Source: Candidatus Roizmanbacteria bacterium CG_4_9_14_0_8_um_filter_34_12 (GTDB taxonomy: Bacteria; Patescibacteriota; Microgenomatia; UBA1406; GWC2-37-13). From it: a DNA stretch of 9,552 nt. Positions 1 through 7,087 of this stretch are shown here, piece by piece; position 1 is the stretch's first letter; each line of letters begins with the position of its first letter. Location: positions 369-9,920 of the forward strand of contig PFTH01000043.1 of assembly GCA_002789465.1 (NCBI GenBank), in the 5' to 3' direction. The position numbers and the translations under genes are program-made. The notes under the pieces were generated by a model. It was not told where the DNA came from. It saw nothing but the letters and a program-made list of their open reading frames with translations, and ran no database searches.

Positions 1-49
1 TTACTTGGCTTGGTTTGAGAAAAACCCGGTAATTCTTACATAACTGTAT

Positions 50-955
50 ATGCAATTTACAAAATTTATCGAAGATTATAAGAAATTAAAAAACCTGACA
101 CCTCATTCTCCTCCTTATGTTCGTGAATGTATCAATTCGGAGTTGGGTGATTTTTTAGCTCATTGTCAAAACGCTTATTATTGTTTTGATACGTCATATT
201 CAAATGATATTATTTATCTATTTGATTCTTATGCGGCTGTAGATTGTTGTGATGGAGATTATGTAGTTGAGTCGGAACTTTGTTATGAAGGTATAGACAT
301 TTTTAAATGTAATAATAGTAGTTATTTAAATTATTGTGCGCGAACTTATGACTCACATTTTTGTTATGATTGCAACGACTCTCACAATCTATTTGGATGT
401 GTTTATTTAAATCATAAAGAATATTGTATTTATAATAAACAATATTCAAAAGAAGAATACGAAGCAAAAATACATAAACTTTTCAAAAACCTACCCGCAA
501 TTAATTTGATGGAAATACAAAAATTAAAACTGCGTTTTCCAGCAACAAGCACGATCGTTTCTAACGCGGAAAATAGTGATTACGGAAATCATGTGCATTA
601 TAGTAAAAATATGTATTTATGTTTTGATGTTGCAAGATCGGAAGATTGTGCCTATATTTATGATAGCCATCGTAATAAAAATTGTTTTGACTTAACACAA
701 ACTTTTTCATCAGAAAATTGTTATGAATGTGTCGATTGTAATAAACTTAACAATTGTTCGTTTATGACAGGTTGTGGATATATGTTTGAGAGTTTGTTTT
801 GCGATTATTGCGCAAACAGTGATCATTTATTTGGATGTTTTGGTTTAGCAAAAAAATCGTATTTTATTTTGAACAAGCAGTATTCCAAAGAAGACTACGA
901 AAAAGAAGTAAAAGAATTAATTGAGTCGTATAAGAATATCCATCTTATTAAATAA
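50..955 (+). CDS. Cysteine-rich tandem-duplicated repeat protein, function unknown
   Basis: The 301-residue product has 23 cysteines, many tyrosines and asparagines, and no evident signal peptide or membrane segment. It consists of two halves offset by exactly 146 residues. YxCFD occurs at 43-47 and 189-193, LFGC at 114-117 and 260-263, and NKQYSKE at 129-135 and 275-281. Seven cysteines pair at that offset: 45/191, 66/212, 78/224, 96/242, 105/251, 108/254 and 117/263. Within each half the cysteines recur every 10-20 residues among short aromatic and polar segments, which suggests a solenoid or beta-helix fold; this is inference. From memory, longer CPR proteins carry similar C-terminal modules behind an N-terminal zinc ribbon, which is absent here. 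Such proteins are sometimes labelled CaiB/BaiF, but no CoA-transferase feature is visible. Metal or thiol binding is plausible but unproven. The ATG at 50 is the first in frame. The gene converges on the ATPase gene with an 8-nt overlap. Confidence 0.85.
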   Translation: MQFTKFIEDYKKLKNLTPHSPPYVRECINSELGDFLAHCQNAYYCFDTSYSNDIIYLFDSYAAVDCCDGDYVVESELCYEGIDIFKCNNSSYLNYCARTYDSHFCYDCNDSHNLFGCVYLNHKEYCIYNKQYSKEEYEAKIHKLFKNLPAINLMEIQKLKLRFPATSTIVSNAENSDYGNHVHYSKNMYLCFDVARSEDCAYIYDSHRNKNCFDLTQTFSSENCYECVDCNKLNNCSFMTGCGYMFESLFCDYCANSDHLFGCFGLAKKSYFILNKQYSKEDYEKEVKELIESYKNIHLIK

Positions 956-3179
956 TCGGTTCGGGGAACATTTCTTCCTTAATCAAGGCAACGGGTTTGT
1001 TGCTATAAACTTCACCCTTTTCCCACATCAACATTTCTGCTTCAACTTCTTTGCGGGTTTTAGCGTATAGTTTTCGCGAAGAATTAATCACCAGATCTAT
1101 TTGATTTTGCGACGCTTTTTCCAGATTTAAAGTCTGTGCAGAAAACGGCTTTACTGTTTGACCATCAATTGACATCTTGATTAAAAAATTACGACTGTCA
1201 AGATTTAAAAAATCATTAACATTAAAAACCGGTTCAAACTCCTTAACAAGAATTTGAGCATCATCACCTCCGACACGGAAACTGATTAAATTTCCCACAT
1301 TTCCAAAAACCGTGGCCCTAACTTCAGAAGGTAGTTGCTGCATAAACTGATGTGCGACCGTAAGATTAAGACGATATTTTCGTGCTTCAGATAGTATATT
1401 TCCGAAAGTCAAAGTTGCAAAATTCTGAAATTCATCCACATACATAAAAGTATCTTTTCTTTCCTCTTCCAGCATCTTTGTTCGAGAAAGAGCTGCTTGC
1501 CAGATTTTTGTCACAAACATTGAACCTAAAAGAGCAGCGTTTTCTTCACCAAGCTTTCCCATGGAAAGATTAATGATTAATATTTTTTCTTTATTCATGA
1601 CATCTTCCAAAGAAAAGCCTGATTTTGCCTGTCCCACAATATGACGGATTAAAGGATTGGCAACAAATTGACCGATTTTATTGATGATTGGAACAATGGC
1701 TTCATTGGCAAATTGATCGTTCCATGAAGCAAATTCCGTTGCCCAGAATTTTTTTACTAAAGGATCAGTGATAAAAGAAATTACTTCCTGACGAAAAATA
1801 TTATCAGTCAGCATACGTGGAATTCCAAGAATACTAGCATTTGGATATTCCAACAAAGCTAAAGTTGTATAACGAAGAACATGTTCAAAACGCTGGTTCC
1901 AGTTTAAACCAAACATTTTCTTAAAAATCGAGATAAAACCCGCCACAATGTTTTGTTTAAATTCATATGCCCCAACTCCTTCCATTGGATTAAAACCAAT
2001 TGGGTAGTCAATGTCAGCAGGATCAAAATAAATCGTGTCTTTAATTCGATTTTCCGGAATATAATTAATAACTTCCCGGGCAAGATCGCCATGAGGATCA
2101 AGCAGTATTATTCCTCGTTCTTGTTCAATGTCCGCCTTCATCAATAGTTCAAGCATTTTTGACTTACCCATGCCGGTTTTTCCAATCACATAAAGATGTC
2201 GACGACGATCTGCAGTTTTTATCCCAAAAGCATTTTTCTGATTTTGATAGTTAGTATTTCCGAATAAAGATAAGTTCCCACTGGTTGGTAGATTTTGTGG
2301 CGGGGGAGCGCGCTTGCTTCGAATTTGCACGATTTGTGAAATTTCCTCTTTTTGATATGGAAGATGAAAAATTGTAGCAATTTCATCAGTTCCCAAACGA
2401 ATGATTTTGTGTCCCAACTCTCGTTTAACAATGGCTTTGGTAAAATTATTATCTGAGTGAAGACGACTTTCTTTTAATGATTGAAGACCTGGTTGTTCCA
2501 AAATTTTTTTATATAGCGCTGTCATTATAGATAGATTAAGATTTACGCGACTTATATCCTTGCCAAAGGCAATAAAACGAATTGAAGTCTTGAAGTATGC
2601 TCGATTATCTTTTTCTTGTTCTAATAATAAATATTCGGGAACCTTATCAGATGGATAGGAACTAATTGATTGGTTGCGAGAACGCTCTCTGCGACTTTTG
2701 ATCATTTTATTCCATAAATTATCTTTTTCTTGTGGCTGTAGTATAAGTTGGATAATCCCAATATCATCAGTAGTGAATGAGTTCGCAATACCGGAAAAAG
2801 AAACAAGCGGATTTTTTTCAAGAGTTTTATAGGTTTTAAAAGGAATAAATTCGTTCTTATCCAAATACATTTCATATCCCATTACGTGACGGGCGTTATA
2901 TCTAGTTAGTAATTTTGTAAGATAATCGCCAACTTCTTCAATTTCTGCTTCAGGATATTGCGCATACCATTGGCCTTTAATCGTGTCTTTAATAATCGCG
3001 GGACAGGAGAGAAAAAACCAAATATATTTGTTGTAAATGGCAATTTCCGCGGAAATAAGATATTTTTTTCCTTTTAATATCTCAACCACTTGAGAAAAGA
3101 AATTGTCAGTGGCGCTCTCATTCTTTTCGTTATTAAAAGGAATACGCATTAATAAAACACACCGACGATTATTATCCAT
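948..3179 (-). CDS. VirD4/TraG-like type IV secretion (conjugative DNA transfer) ATPase
   Basis: This 743-residue protein resembles the VirD4/TraG/TrwB group of hexameric motor ATPases, which drive DNA or protein through type IV secretion channels. Walker A is GKTGMGKS at residues 333-340. A second conserved strand, ILLDPHGD, lies at 358-365. Walker B is FMYVDEFQNF at 578-587, with D582 and E583. A sensor-like TVAHQF lies at 607-612, and a candidate arginine finger is R635 in ISFRVGGDD. Residues 1 to about 300 form a separate N-terminal domain with no clear transmembrane helices, unlike classical coupling proteins, so membrane attachment would need a partner. No relaxase, VirB4 or pilin gene is adjacent. 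The ATG at 3179 is the only start: the 16 or more sense codons upstream contain no ATG, GTG or TTG. No Shine-Dalgarno is visible, but a TATAAT sits just upstream. The family call is firm; the substrate is unknown. Confidence 0.88.
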   Translation of the reverse strand: MDNNRRCVLLMRIPFNNEKNESATDNFFSQVVEILKGKKYLISAEIAIYNKYIWFFLSCPAIIKDTIKGQWYAQYPEAEIEEVGDYLTKLLTRYNARHVMGYEMYLDKNEFIPFKTYKTLEKNPLVSFSGIANSFTTDDIGIIQLILQPQEKDNLWNKMIKSRRERSRNQSISSYPSDKVPEYLLLEQEKDNRAYFKTSIRFIAFGKDISRVNLNLSIMTALYKKILEQPGLQSLKESRLHSDNNFTKAIVKRELGHKIIRLGTDEIATIFHLPYQKEEISQIVQIRSKRAPPPQNLPTSGNLSLFGNTNYQNQKNAFGIKTADRRRHLYVIGKTGMGKSKMLELLMKADIEQERGIILLDPHGDLAREVINYIPENRIKDTIYFDPADIDYPIGFNPMEGVGAYEFKQNIVAGFISIFKKMFGLNWNQRFEHVLRYTTLALLEYPNASILGIPRMLTDNIFRQEVISFITDPLVKKFWATEFASWNDQFANEAIVPIINKIGQFVANPLIRHIVGQAKSGFSLEDVMNKEKILIINLSMGKLGEENAALLGSMFVTKIWQAALSRTKMLEEERKDTFMYVDEFQNFATLTFGNILSEARKYRLNLTVAHQFMQQLPSEVRATVFGNVGNLISFRVGGDDAQILVKEFEPVFNVNDFLNLDSRNFLIKMSIDGQTVKPFSAQTLNLEKASQNQIDLVINSSRKLYAKTRKEVEAEMLMWEKGEVYSNKPVALIKEEMFPEPII

Positions 3180-3227
3180 AGATAAAATATTATAAATGAT
3201 TTTACTTTGATGTGCGACTAATAAGGT
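3180..3227. promoter_or_regulatory. Divergent intergenic promoter region
   Basis: The 48-bp AT-rich spacer separates the divergently transcribed ATPase and HMG-CoA reductase genes, so it or the adjacent coding ends should hold both promoters. On the minus strand a perfect TATAAT covers 3189-3194 and ends 9 nt before the ATPase ATG. This would place the transcript start at or within a few bases of the start codon, that is, a leaderless or nearly leaderless mRNA. On the plus strand TATAAA at 3191-3196 is a candidate -10 box for the mevalonate operon, giving a leader of about 25 nt. I see no convincing -35 box for either. The calls come from consensus matching in AT-rich DNA and are tentative. 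Confidence 0.4.
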
Positions 3228-4325
3228 ATGCGTATTGATGCAGATTTTGTGGCAAAAAAACTAGGTAAAAATATTGGTAACATTATTATTGCGCAACGAG
3301 ATGATGAAGGCAATATCTATTGTGAAAATTTAATTGGAGCTGTGGTAATTCCTCTGGGAATAGCTGGTCCATTAAGAATAAATGGTGATCATATCAACGG
3401 TGATTATTATGTTCCACTGGCAACAACGGAAGGCGCTTTGGTGGCGTCGGTTAATCGCGGATGCAAAGTAATTAGTTTATCTGGTGGTGTGAATGTAAGT
3501 TTAAACCGAATAGGTACTACGCGTGGACCGGTTTTCTATGTTAACTCTCTTAAAGAAGCGGATAAGTTTGAAACTTGGCTACAAACTAATGAGAAAAAAA
3601 TTGCAAAAGTTATTGAACAAACATCTTCACACTTAAAATTTATAAAACTTGAAACAAAAAATGTTGGAAACTACATTTACGTTAGATTATATTTTAATAC
3701 TGATCAGGCAATGGGGATGAATATGGCAACTATTGCTACGCAGAAATTTGCAGATTATGTAGCTTTAGAAACTAAAACAAAATGTTTAACAATTGCCGGA
3801 AATTATGATATTGATAAAAAACCAAGCTGGTTGAATTTTATCAGTGGTCGGGGTTTTCAAGGATGGGGAGAGATAATAATTAAAGAAAAAATAATAAATG
3901 AAATATTAAAAACAACCTCGCGAAAAATCTTTGACGTATGGCTTGCAAAATGTATGATTGGATCGGCGATGAGTGGTTCAATGGGTTTTAATGCCCACTT
4001 TGCAAATATTATCGCAGCTTTTTATGTAGCCACAGGCCAAGATTTAGCACATGTAGTTGAGGGAAGTATGGGTATTACTTCGACAAAAGTTTTGGGAAAT
4101 AACGATCTTTATTTTTCAGTTTATTTACCAGCATTAATGTTGGGAATGGTTGGTGGGGGAACGAAATTAAGAACACAAACAGAAGCTCGGGAAATTATTG
4201 GTGTTAATAAAATTGAACAACTGGTTGAGGTGTTGGTGGGAGCAATTTTGGCTGGAGAATTATCACTTTTAGCATCTTTGGCAGAAGGATCGTTGGCAAA
4301 AGTGCATGAAAAGTTAGGGCGTTGA
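3228..4325 (+). CDS. hmgA: HMG-CoA reductase, class I-like (mevalonate-forming)
   Basis: This enzyme reduces HMG-CoA to mevalonate with two NAD(P)H, the committed step of the pathway. The substrate motif ENLIG...PLGIAGPL spans residues 33-49. Catalytic Glu is E68 in PLATTEGALVAS, catalytic Lys is K197 in DIDKKP, catalytic Asp is D272 in ATGQDLAHVVEG, and catalytic His is H360 in the C-terminal LAKVHEKLGR. The cofactor motif AMGMNMATIATQ lies at 161-172, and VGGGTKLRTQTE at 308-319. The motif set and the tail AGELSLLASLAEG match the class I (archaeal/eukaryotic) type, and the C-terminus is especially like haloarchaeal enzymes. It is soluble, with no membrane domain. At 365 residues it is about 30-40 shorter than archaeal homologues, lacking N-terminal helices before ENLIG. 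An in-frame TAA at 3222-3224 rules out an upstream start. AAGG sits only 1 nt before the ATG, too close to be a normal ribosome site. It is the first gene of the cluster. Confidence 0.95.
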   Translation: MRIDADFVAKKLGKNIGNIIIAQRDDEGNIYCENLIGAVVIPLGIAGPLRINGDHINGDYYVPLATTEGALVASVNRGCKVISLSGGVNVSLNRIGTTRGPVFYVNSLKEADKFETWLQTNEKKIAKVIEQTSSHLKFIKLETKNVGNYIYVRLYFNTDQAMGMNMATIATQKFADYVALETKTKCLTIAGNYDIDKKPSWLNFISGRGFQGWGEIIIKEKIINEILKTTSRKIFDVWLAKCMIGSAMSGSMGFNAHFANIIAAFYVATGQDLAHVVEGSMGITSTKVLGNNDLYFSVYLPALMLGMVGGGTKLRTQTEAREIIGVNKIEQLVEVLVGAILAGELSLLASLAEGSLAKVHEKLGR

Positions 4326-4477
4326 GAAAATTTATAATTTCTAATTATTCTAATTAACCTAAATAATTATCAATGACCAAATATCAAGAAAAAAAATTCT
4401 GTTTAGGATACTTGGATTATTGGTTATTGGAGTTTGATTAGGTCAATTAGAAATTACGTTAATTAGGTCAATTTAAT
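4326..4477. repeat. AT-rich imperfect long inverted repeat in the hmgA-hmgS gap
   Basis: This 152-nt spacer has no ORF but is strongly structured. AATTTCTAATT at 4336-4346 is the exact reverse complement of AATTAGAAATT at 4445-4455. Further inward, CAATGACCA at 4371-4379 pairs with TGGTTATTG at 4421-4429, allowing one G-U pair. CAAG at 4385-4388 pairs with CTTG at 4411-4414, leaving an A-rich loop. The whole gap could therefore fold into one long interrupted hairpin. This could act as a weak terminator or processing site, or it may be a mobile-type palindromic repeat (MITE/REP-like) dispersed in the genome. I recall similar ATTTCTAATT/GACCAAT intergenic palindromes in Microgenomates genomes but cannot verify that here. 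Confidence 0.7.
4437..4473 (+). repeat. Direct repeat ATTAGGTCAATT x2 upstream of HMG-CoA synthase
   Basis: The 12-mer ATTAGGTCAATT occurs at 4437-4448 and again at 4462-4473, a 25-nt period. The second copy ends 4 nt before the HMG-CoA synthase ATG. Its AGG (4465-4467) is the only purine-rich stretch in ribosome-binding range, at 10-nt spacing, which is weak. The repeat could be a duplicated half of the surrounding palindrome or a paired operator. Confidence 0.6.
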
Positions 4478-5497
4478 ATGGTTGGAATTATTTCATACGG
4501 ATTTTATGTTCCAAAATACCGAATATTAATTGACAATATTGCGAATGTTTGGGGAAAAAATCCTAAGGATATTAAATCATCGTTAATGATTGAGGAGAAA
4601 GCGGTTGCGGGAATAGATGAAGATTCTTTAACAATGGCATATGAAGCAGCAGCAATGGCATTAGATGATAGAATTGACAAAACAAAGATCGGTTCAATTT
4701 TTTTTGGGAGCGAAACACCACCTTATGCAGTTAATCCATCTTCAACAATTTTAGGAGAATTCTTAGGCGTAAAAAAAGATTACTTAGCTTATGATACTCA
4801 GTTTGCCTGCAAAGCAGCAACAGGCGCAATAATTTCCACAATTGGACTTGTTAAATCAAACATGATTAATTATGGATTAGTATGTAGCGCTGATAAATCA
4901 ACCGGAAGACCACATGATGCGTTGGAGTATACAGCCGGATCAGGTGCAACTGCTTTTTTAATTGGAAAATCAAATGTAATTCTTGAAATTATTGATCAAG
5001 TTTCTTTTTCATCAGACACTCCTGATTTTTGGCGAAGAGAAGGAATCCGCTATCCTTCTCATAGTGGCCGTTTTACTGGAAAACCTTCATATTTTTATCA
5101 TGTCCAAAATGCGGCAAAAAATCTTTTATTAAAAACTAAATTAAAACCGGAAAATTTTGCACATGCGGTGTTTCATATGCCAAATGGAAAATTTCCACGC
5201 GCAGTGGCAACCAGTCTTGGTTTTTCACAAAAACAAATTGAAAAATCATTGGTCGTTGGAAAGCTTGGGAACTCATATACCTCATCAGCTTTAATGGGGT
5301 TGGTTGCAGTTTTGGAATATGCAAAACCAAACGATTTAATATTTTTTGTTTCTTATGGATCCGGCGCAGGGTCAGACGGGTTTGTTTTTAAAGTCACAAA
5401 AAACCTGATAAACCATCGACAAAAATTTCAATCAATTATAAATAATAAAACCCAAATTGACTATCCAACTTATTTAAAATTTATGGGGATTATATAA
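4478..5497 (+). CDS. Hydroxymethylglutaryl-CoA synthase, archaeal type
   Basis: This thiolase-fold enzyme condenses acetyl-CoA with acetoacetyl-CoA to HMG-CoA. The catalytic triad is readable: general base E79 in FGSETPPYAVNPS (76-88), nucleophile C111 in DTQFACKAATGA (106-117), and H233 in AVFHMPNGKFP (230-240). The Gly-rich end motif VSYGSGAGSDGF lies at 291-302. The 339-residue length and the FACKAATGA and HMPNGKFP motifs match the archaeal-type synthase rather than the roughly 390-residue Firmicutes MvaS. In archaea this form works in a complex with thiolase and a DUF35 protein, passing acetoacetyl-CoA through a shared CoA tunnel. Those two partners follow immediately here. The residues after about 308 form a Lys/Asn/Gln-rich tail that I do not recognise. 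The ATG at 4478 is the natural start, giving VGIISYGFYVPKYR. No good Shine-Dalgarno is present. Confidence 0.94.
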   Translation: MVGIISYGFYVPKYRILIDNIANVWGKNPKDIKSSLMIEEKAVAGIDEDSLTMAYEAAAMALDDRIDKTKIGSIFFGSETPPYAVNPSSTILGEFLGVKKDYLAYDTQFACKAATGAIISTIGLVKSNMINYGLVCSADKSTGRPHDALEYTAGSGATAFLIGKSNVILEIIDQVSFSSDTPDFWRREGIRYPSHSGRFTGKPSYFYHVQNAAKNLLLKTKLKPENFAHAVFHMPNGKFPRAVATSLGFSQKQIEKSLVVGKLGNSYTSSALMGLVAVLEYAKPNDLIFFVSYGSGAGSDGFVFKVTKNLINHRQKFQSIINNKTQIDYPTYLKFMGII

Positions 5498-5551
5498 AAA
5501 TATCAAAAATCAAAGTTAAAAAATCAAAAATATAATTTATTAGTCAAAAAA
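5498..5551 (+). repeat. AAAATCAAA-type repeats between HMGS and thiolase genes
   Basis: The 54-nt gap is nearly pure A/T. AAAATCAAA units recur around 5506-5528, and a related GTCAAAAAA lies just before the thiolase ATG. No Shine-Dalgarno is visible. This is simple low-complexity repetition and may have no function beyond spacing. Confidence 0.4.
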
Positions 5552-6694
5552 ATGTCGTCAATAATTGGTTATTACTCAACGCAATTTGGTGAACTTTGGA
5601 AAAAATCACTTTTCGATTTGGTTAAAGAATCAGTAGAGGGAGTATTAAAAGAAAACTATATTGAAATGAAACAGATAGATGCGATATTTTTTGGGAATAT
5701 GTTGTCTGGAGTTTTGGAAAACAATCTACATAGCAGTGCAAAATTATCAGAAATATTTCATACAAACGTTTCAATATTTCGTGTTGAAGCAGCGTGTGCG
5801 TCTGGGGGAATGGCATTTCATTTAGCAAAACAATATTTAGATGCATATTCTAATAAAACCGTTTTGGTAATCGGAGCAGAAAAAATGACTGACTATTCTC
5901 CAGAGGAAACAACCGATGCTTTGGCTGCAGCAGCATCAGAAGAAGAACAAAACGCCGGGCTAACTTTTCCTGGCCTGTATGCTTTAATGGCTCAGGCGTA
6001 TTGTGAGAGATATCATTATACCGAAGAACATCTAGCTCATATTGCATTTAAAAATCATTACCATGGAAGTTTAAACGAAAAAGCGCATTTTAAAAATAAA
6101 ATTACTATTGAACAAATATTAAAAAGCGCATACGTAGCACATCCCTTAAAAGTACTTGATTGTTCGCCAATTTCCGATGGAGCCGCTGCTTTGTTGGTGA
6201 CTAATGACTCAAAAAAAACAAAACACAAAGTAGAAATATTATCTTCTGAAGTGGCAACTGATGTAATATCTTTAAAAAACCGAAAGGATTTACTTGGTTT
6301 AAAGTCCGTGCGGATTGCAACGCAAAAAGCCTATCTGCAGGCTAGAATTAAACCGGATCAAGTTGATGTCGCTGAACTTCACGATTGTTTTACAATTGCA
6401 GAAATATTAGCGATGGAAGATTTAGGATTTTGGAAAAAAGGTAGCGGTGGGAAAATGGCCAAAGAATTGGTCACAATGCATGGCAAGTCAAAAAAATTGG
6501 TTGTAAACACATCCGGAGGCTTAAAAGCAGCCGGCCATCCAGTTGGAGCAACTGGAGTAAAACAAATAGGTGAGATTTTTTTGCAGTTAACGAACCAAGC
6601 GAGTACGCGGCAAGTAAAAAGCGCGGAAATCGGATTAACACATAATGTTGGGGGGTCAGGGGGAACAGCGGTTATTACGATATTAAGAGGGTGA
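5552..6694 (+). CDS. Acetyl-CoA C-acetyltransferase, archaeal/SCP2-type thiolase
   Basis: This enzyme condenses two acetyl-CoA to acetoacetyl-CoA, the substrate of the HMG-CoA synthase encoded just upstream. The nucleophile is C82 in EAACASGGMA (79-88). H277 lies in ELHDCFT (275-281), and H329 in GGLKAAGHPVGATG (322-335). The C-terminal motif is HNVGGSGGTAV (364-374), where classical bacterial thiolases have the second catalytic Cys. Its replacement by Asn-Val together with HDCF is the signature of archaeal and SCP2-type thiolases. The 380-residue length is normal for this group. It is cytosolic. Adjacency to HMG-CoA synthase and DUF35 matches the archaeal three-protein complex, in which the unfavourable thiolase step is pulled forward by direct transfer. 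The ATG at 5552 gives the expected N-terminal strand (SSIIGYYSTQFGE). It lies 54 nt after HMGS with no Shine-Dalgarno. Confidence 0.94.
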   Translation: MSSIIGYYSTQFGELWKKSLFDLVKESVEGVLKENYIEMKQIDAIFFGNMLSGVLENNLHSSAKLSEIFHTNVSIFRVEAACASGGMAFHLAKQYLDAYSNKTVLVIGAEKMTDYSPEETTDALAAAASEEEQNAGLTFPGLYALMAQAYCERYHYTEEHLAHIAFKNHYHGSLNEKAHFKNKITIEQILKSAYVAHPLKVLDCSPISDGAAALLVTNDSKKTKHKVEILSSEVATDVISLKNRKDLLGLKSVRIATQKAYLQARIKPDQVDVAELHDCFTIAEILAMEDLGFWKKGSGGKMAKELVTMHGKSKKLVVNTSGGLKAAGHPVGATGVKQIGEIFLQLTNQASTRQVKSAEIGLTHNVGGSGGTAVITILRG

Positions 6695-6728
6695 GATAAA
6701 AAAATATAAATTAATAAATAAAAAAGAT

Positions 6729-7055
6729 ATGATATCACCAGTTAAGATTTGGCGGAGACAAAAAAAGATTAAAAAAGTTATGAATAAGATTGGTAAAATT
6801 ACCAGTTGGACAATTGTCTATGTCCCGCCAAGTGATTTTAAAAAATATGCTCCATATCCCGTTGTTTTGGTTGAGTTAGAGAATAATCAAAAGATGATGG
6901 GGCAGTTGGTTGATTATGAAAAAAATGAACTAAAAGTTGGTCAATTAGTTAGAACAGTTCTGCGAAAAACACAGGAAACAGCGGTAGAAGATGTGATAGC
7001 TTACGGATTAAAATTTAAACCTATCAATCAGATCGATTCTGGACGCGCTCACTAA
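6729..7055 (+). CDS. DUF35 OB-fold protein lacking the zinc ribbon; thiolase/HMGS partner
   Basis: This 108-residue protein matches the OB-fold half of the DUF35 family. GKITSWTIVYVPPSDF (22-37) and YPVVLVELEN (43-52) are followed by GQLVDY, a VGQLVRTVLRK strand and YGLKFKP. Canonical members have a four-cysteine rubredoxin-like zinc ribbon before the OB fold. Here there is no cysteine at all, and the N-terminal SPVKIWRRQKK helix joins the OB fold almost directly. No upstream in-frame start exists to recover a ribbon. In archaea the DUF35 subunit bridges thiolase and HMG-CoA synthase, and the gene position supports the same scaffold role. Catalysis is not expected. The last six residues (DSGRAH) and the stop codon are encoded by a REP-like palindrome. 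The ATG at 6729 lies 34 nt after thiolase in an A/T-only run. The Met at residue 18 is an unlikely alternative start. Confidence 0.85.
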   Translation: MISPVKIWRRQKKIKKVMNKIGKITSWTIVYVPPSDFKKYAPYPVVLVELENNQKMMGQLVDYEKNELKVGQLVRTVLRKTQETAVEDVIAYGLKFKPINQIDSGRAH

Positions 7056-7075
7056 CGTTCGCTTGCCAGAATGAC
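7035..7075 (+). repeat. GC-rich REP-like palindrome overlapping the DUF35 3' end
   Basis: ATTCTGG at 7036-7042 is the exact inverse of CCAGAAT at 7066-7072. Inside these arms GCG (7045-7047) can pair with CGC (7060-7062), around a loop that holds the self-palindrome AACGTT (7054-7059). The element is much richer in G+C than its surroundings and resembles dispersed intergenic palindromes of the TTCTGG...CCAGAATGACA type. It supplies the DUF35 stop codon at 7053-7055 and ends about 15 nt before the kinase ATG. There is no U-tract, so an intrinsic terminator is unlikely; an mRNA-stabilising or processing hairpin, or a passive repeat insertion, fits better. Confidence 0.7.
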
Positions 7076-7087
7076 AATATTCTAGAT

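Noticed and set aside
15..44. Possible promoter for the Cys-rich gene (TTGAGA at 15-20 with an AT-rich -10 near 37-44)
   Set aside because: The -10 candidates match the consensus poorly, and the upstream context is cut by the window edge.
1..49. Possible 3' end of an upstream gene on the plus strand
   Set aside because: All three plus frames reach a stop before 50 (16-18, 41-43, 30-32). The 5-13 residue tails are too short to tell which, if any, is real.
50..955. CaiB/BaiF CoA-transferase annotation for the Cys-rich protein
   Set aside because: No family III CoA-transferase motif is present, and the composition and repeat structure are incompatible with that fold.
6379..6738. 119-residue antisense reading frame within the thiolase gene
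   Set aside because: It mirrors a strongly conserved thiolase C-terminus and has no recognisable motif, so it is a shadow frame.
7036..7072. Intrinsic transcription terminator after the DUF35 gene
   Set aside because: The palindrome has no following T-run, and the next genes of the same pathway continue immediately in the same orientation.
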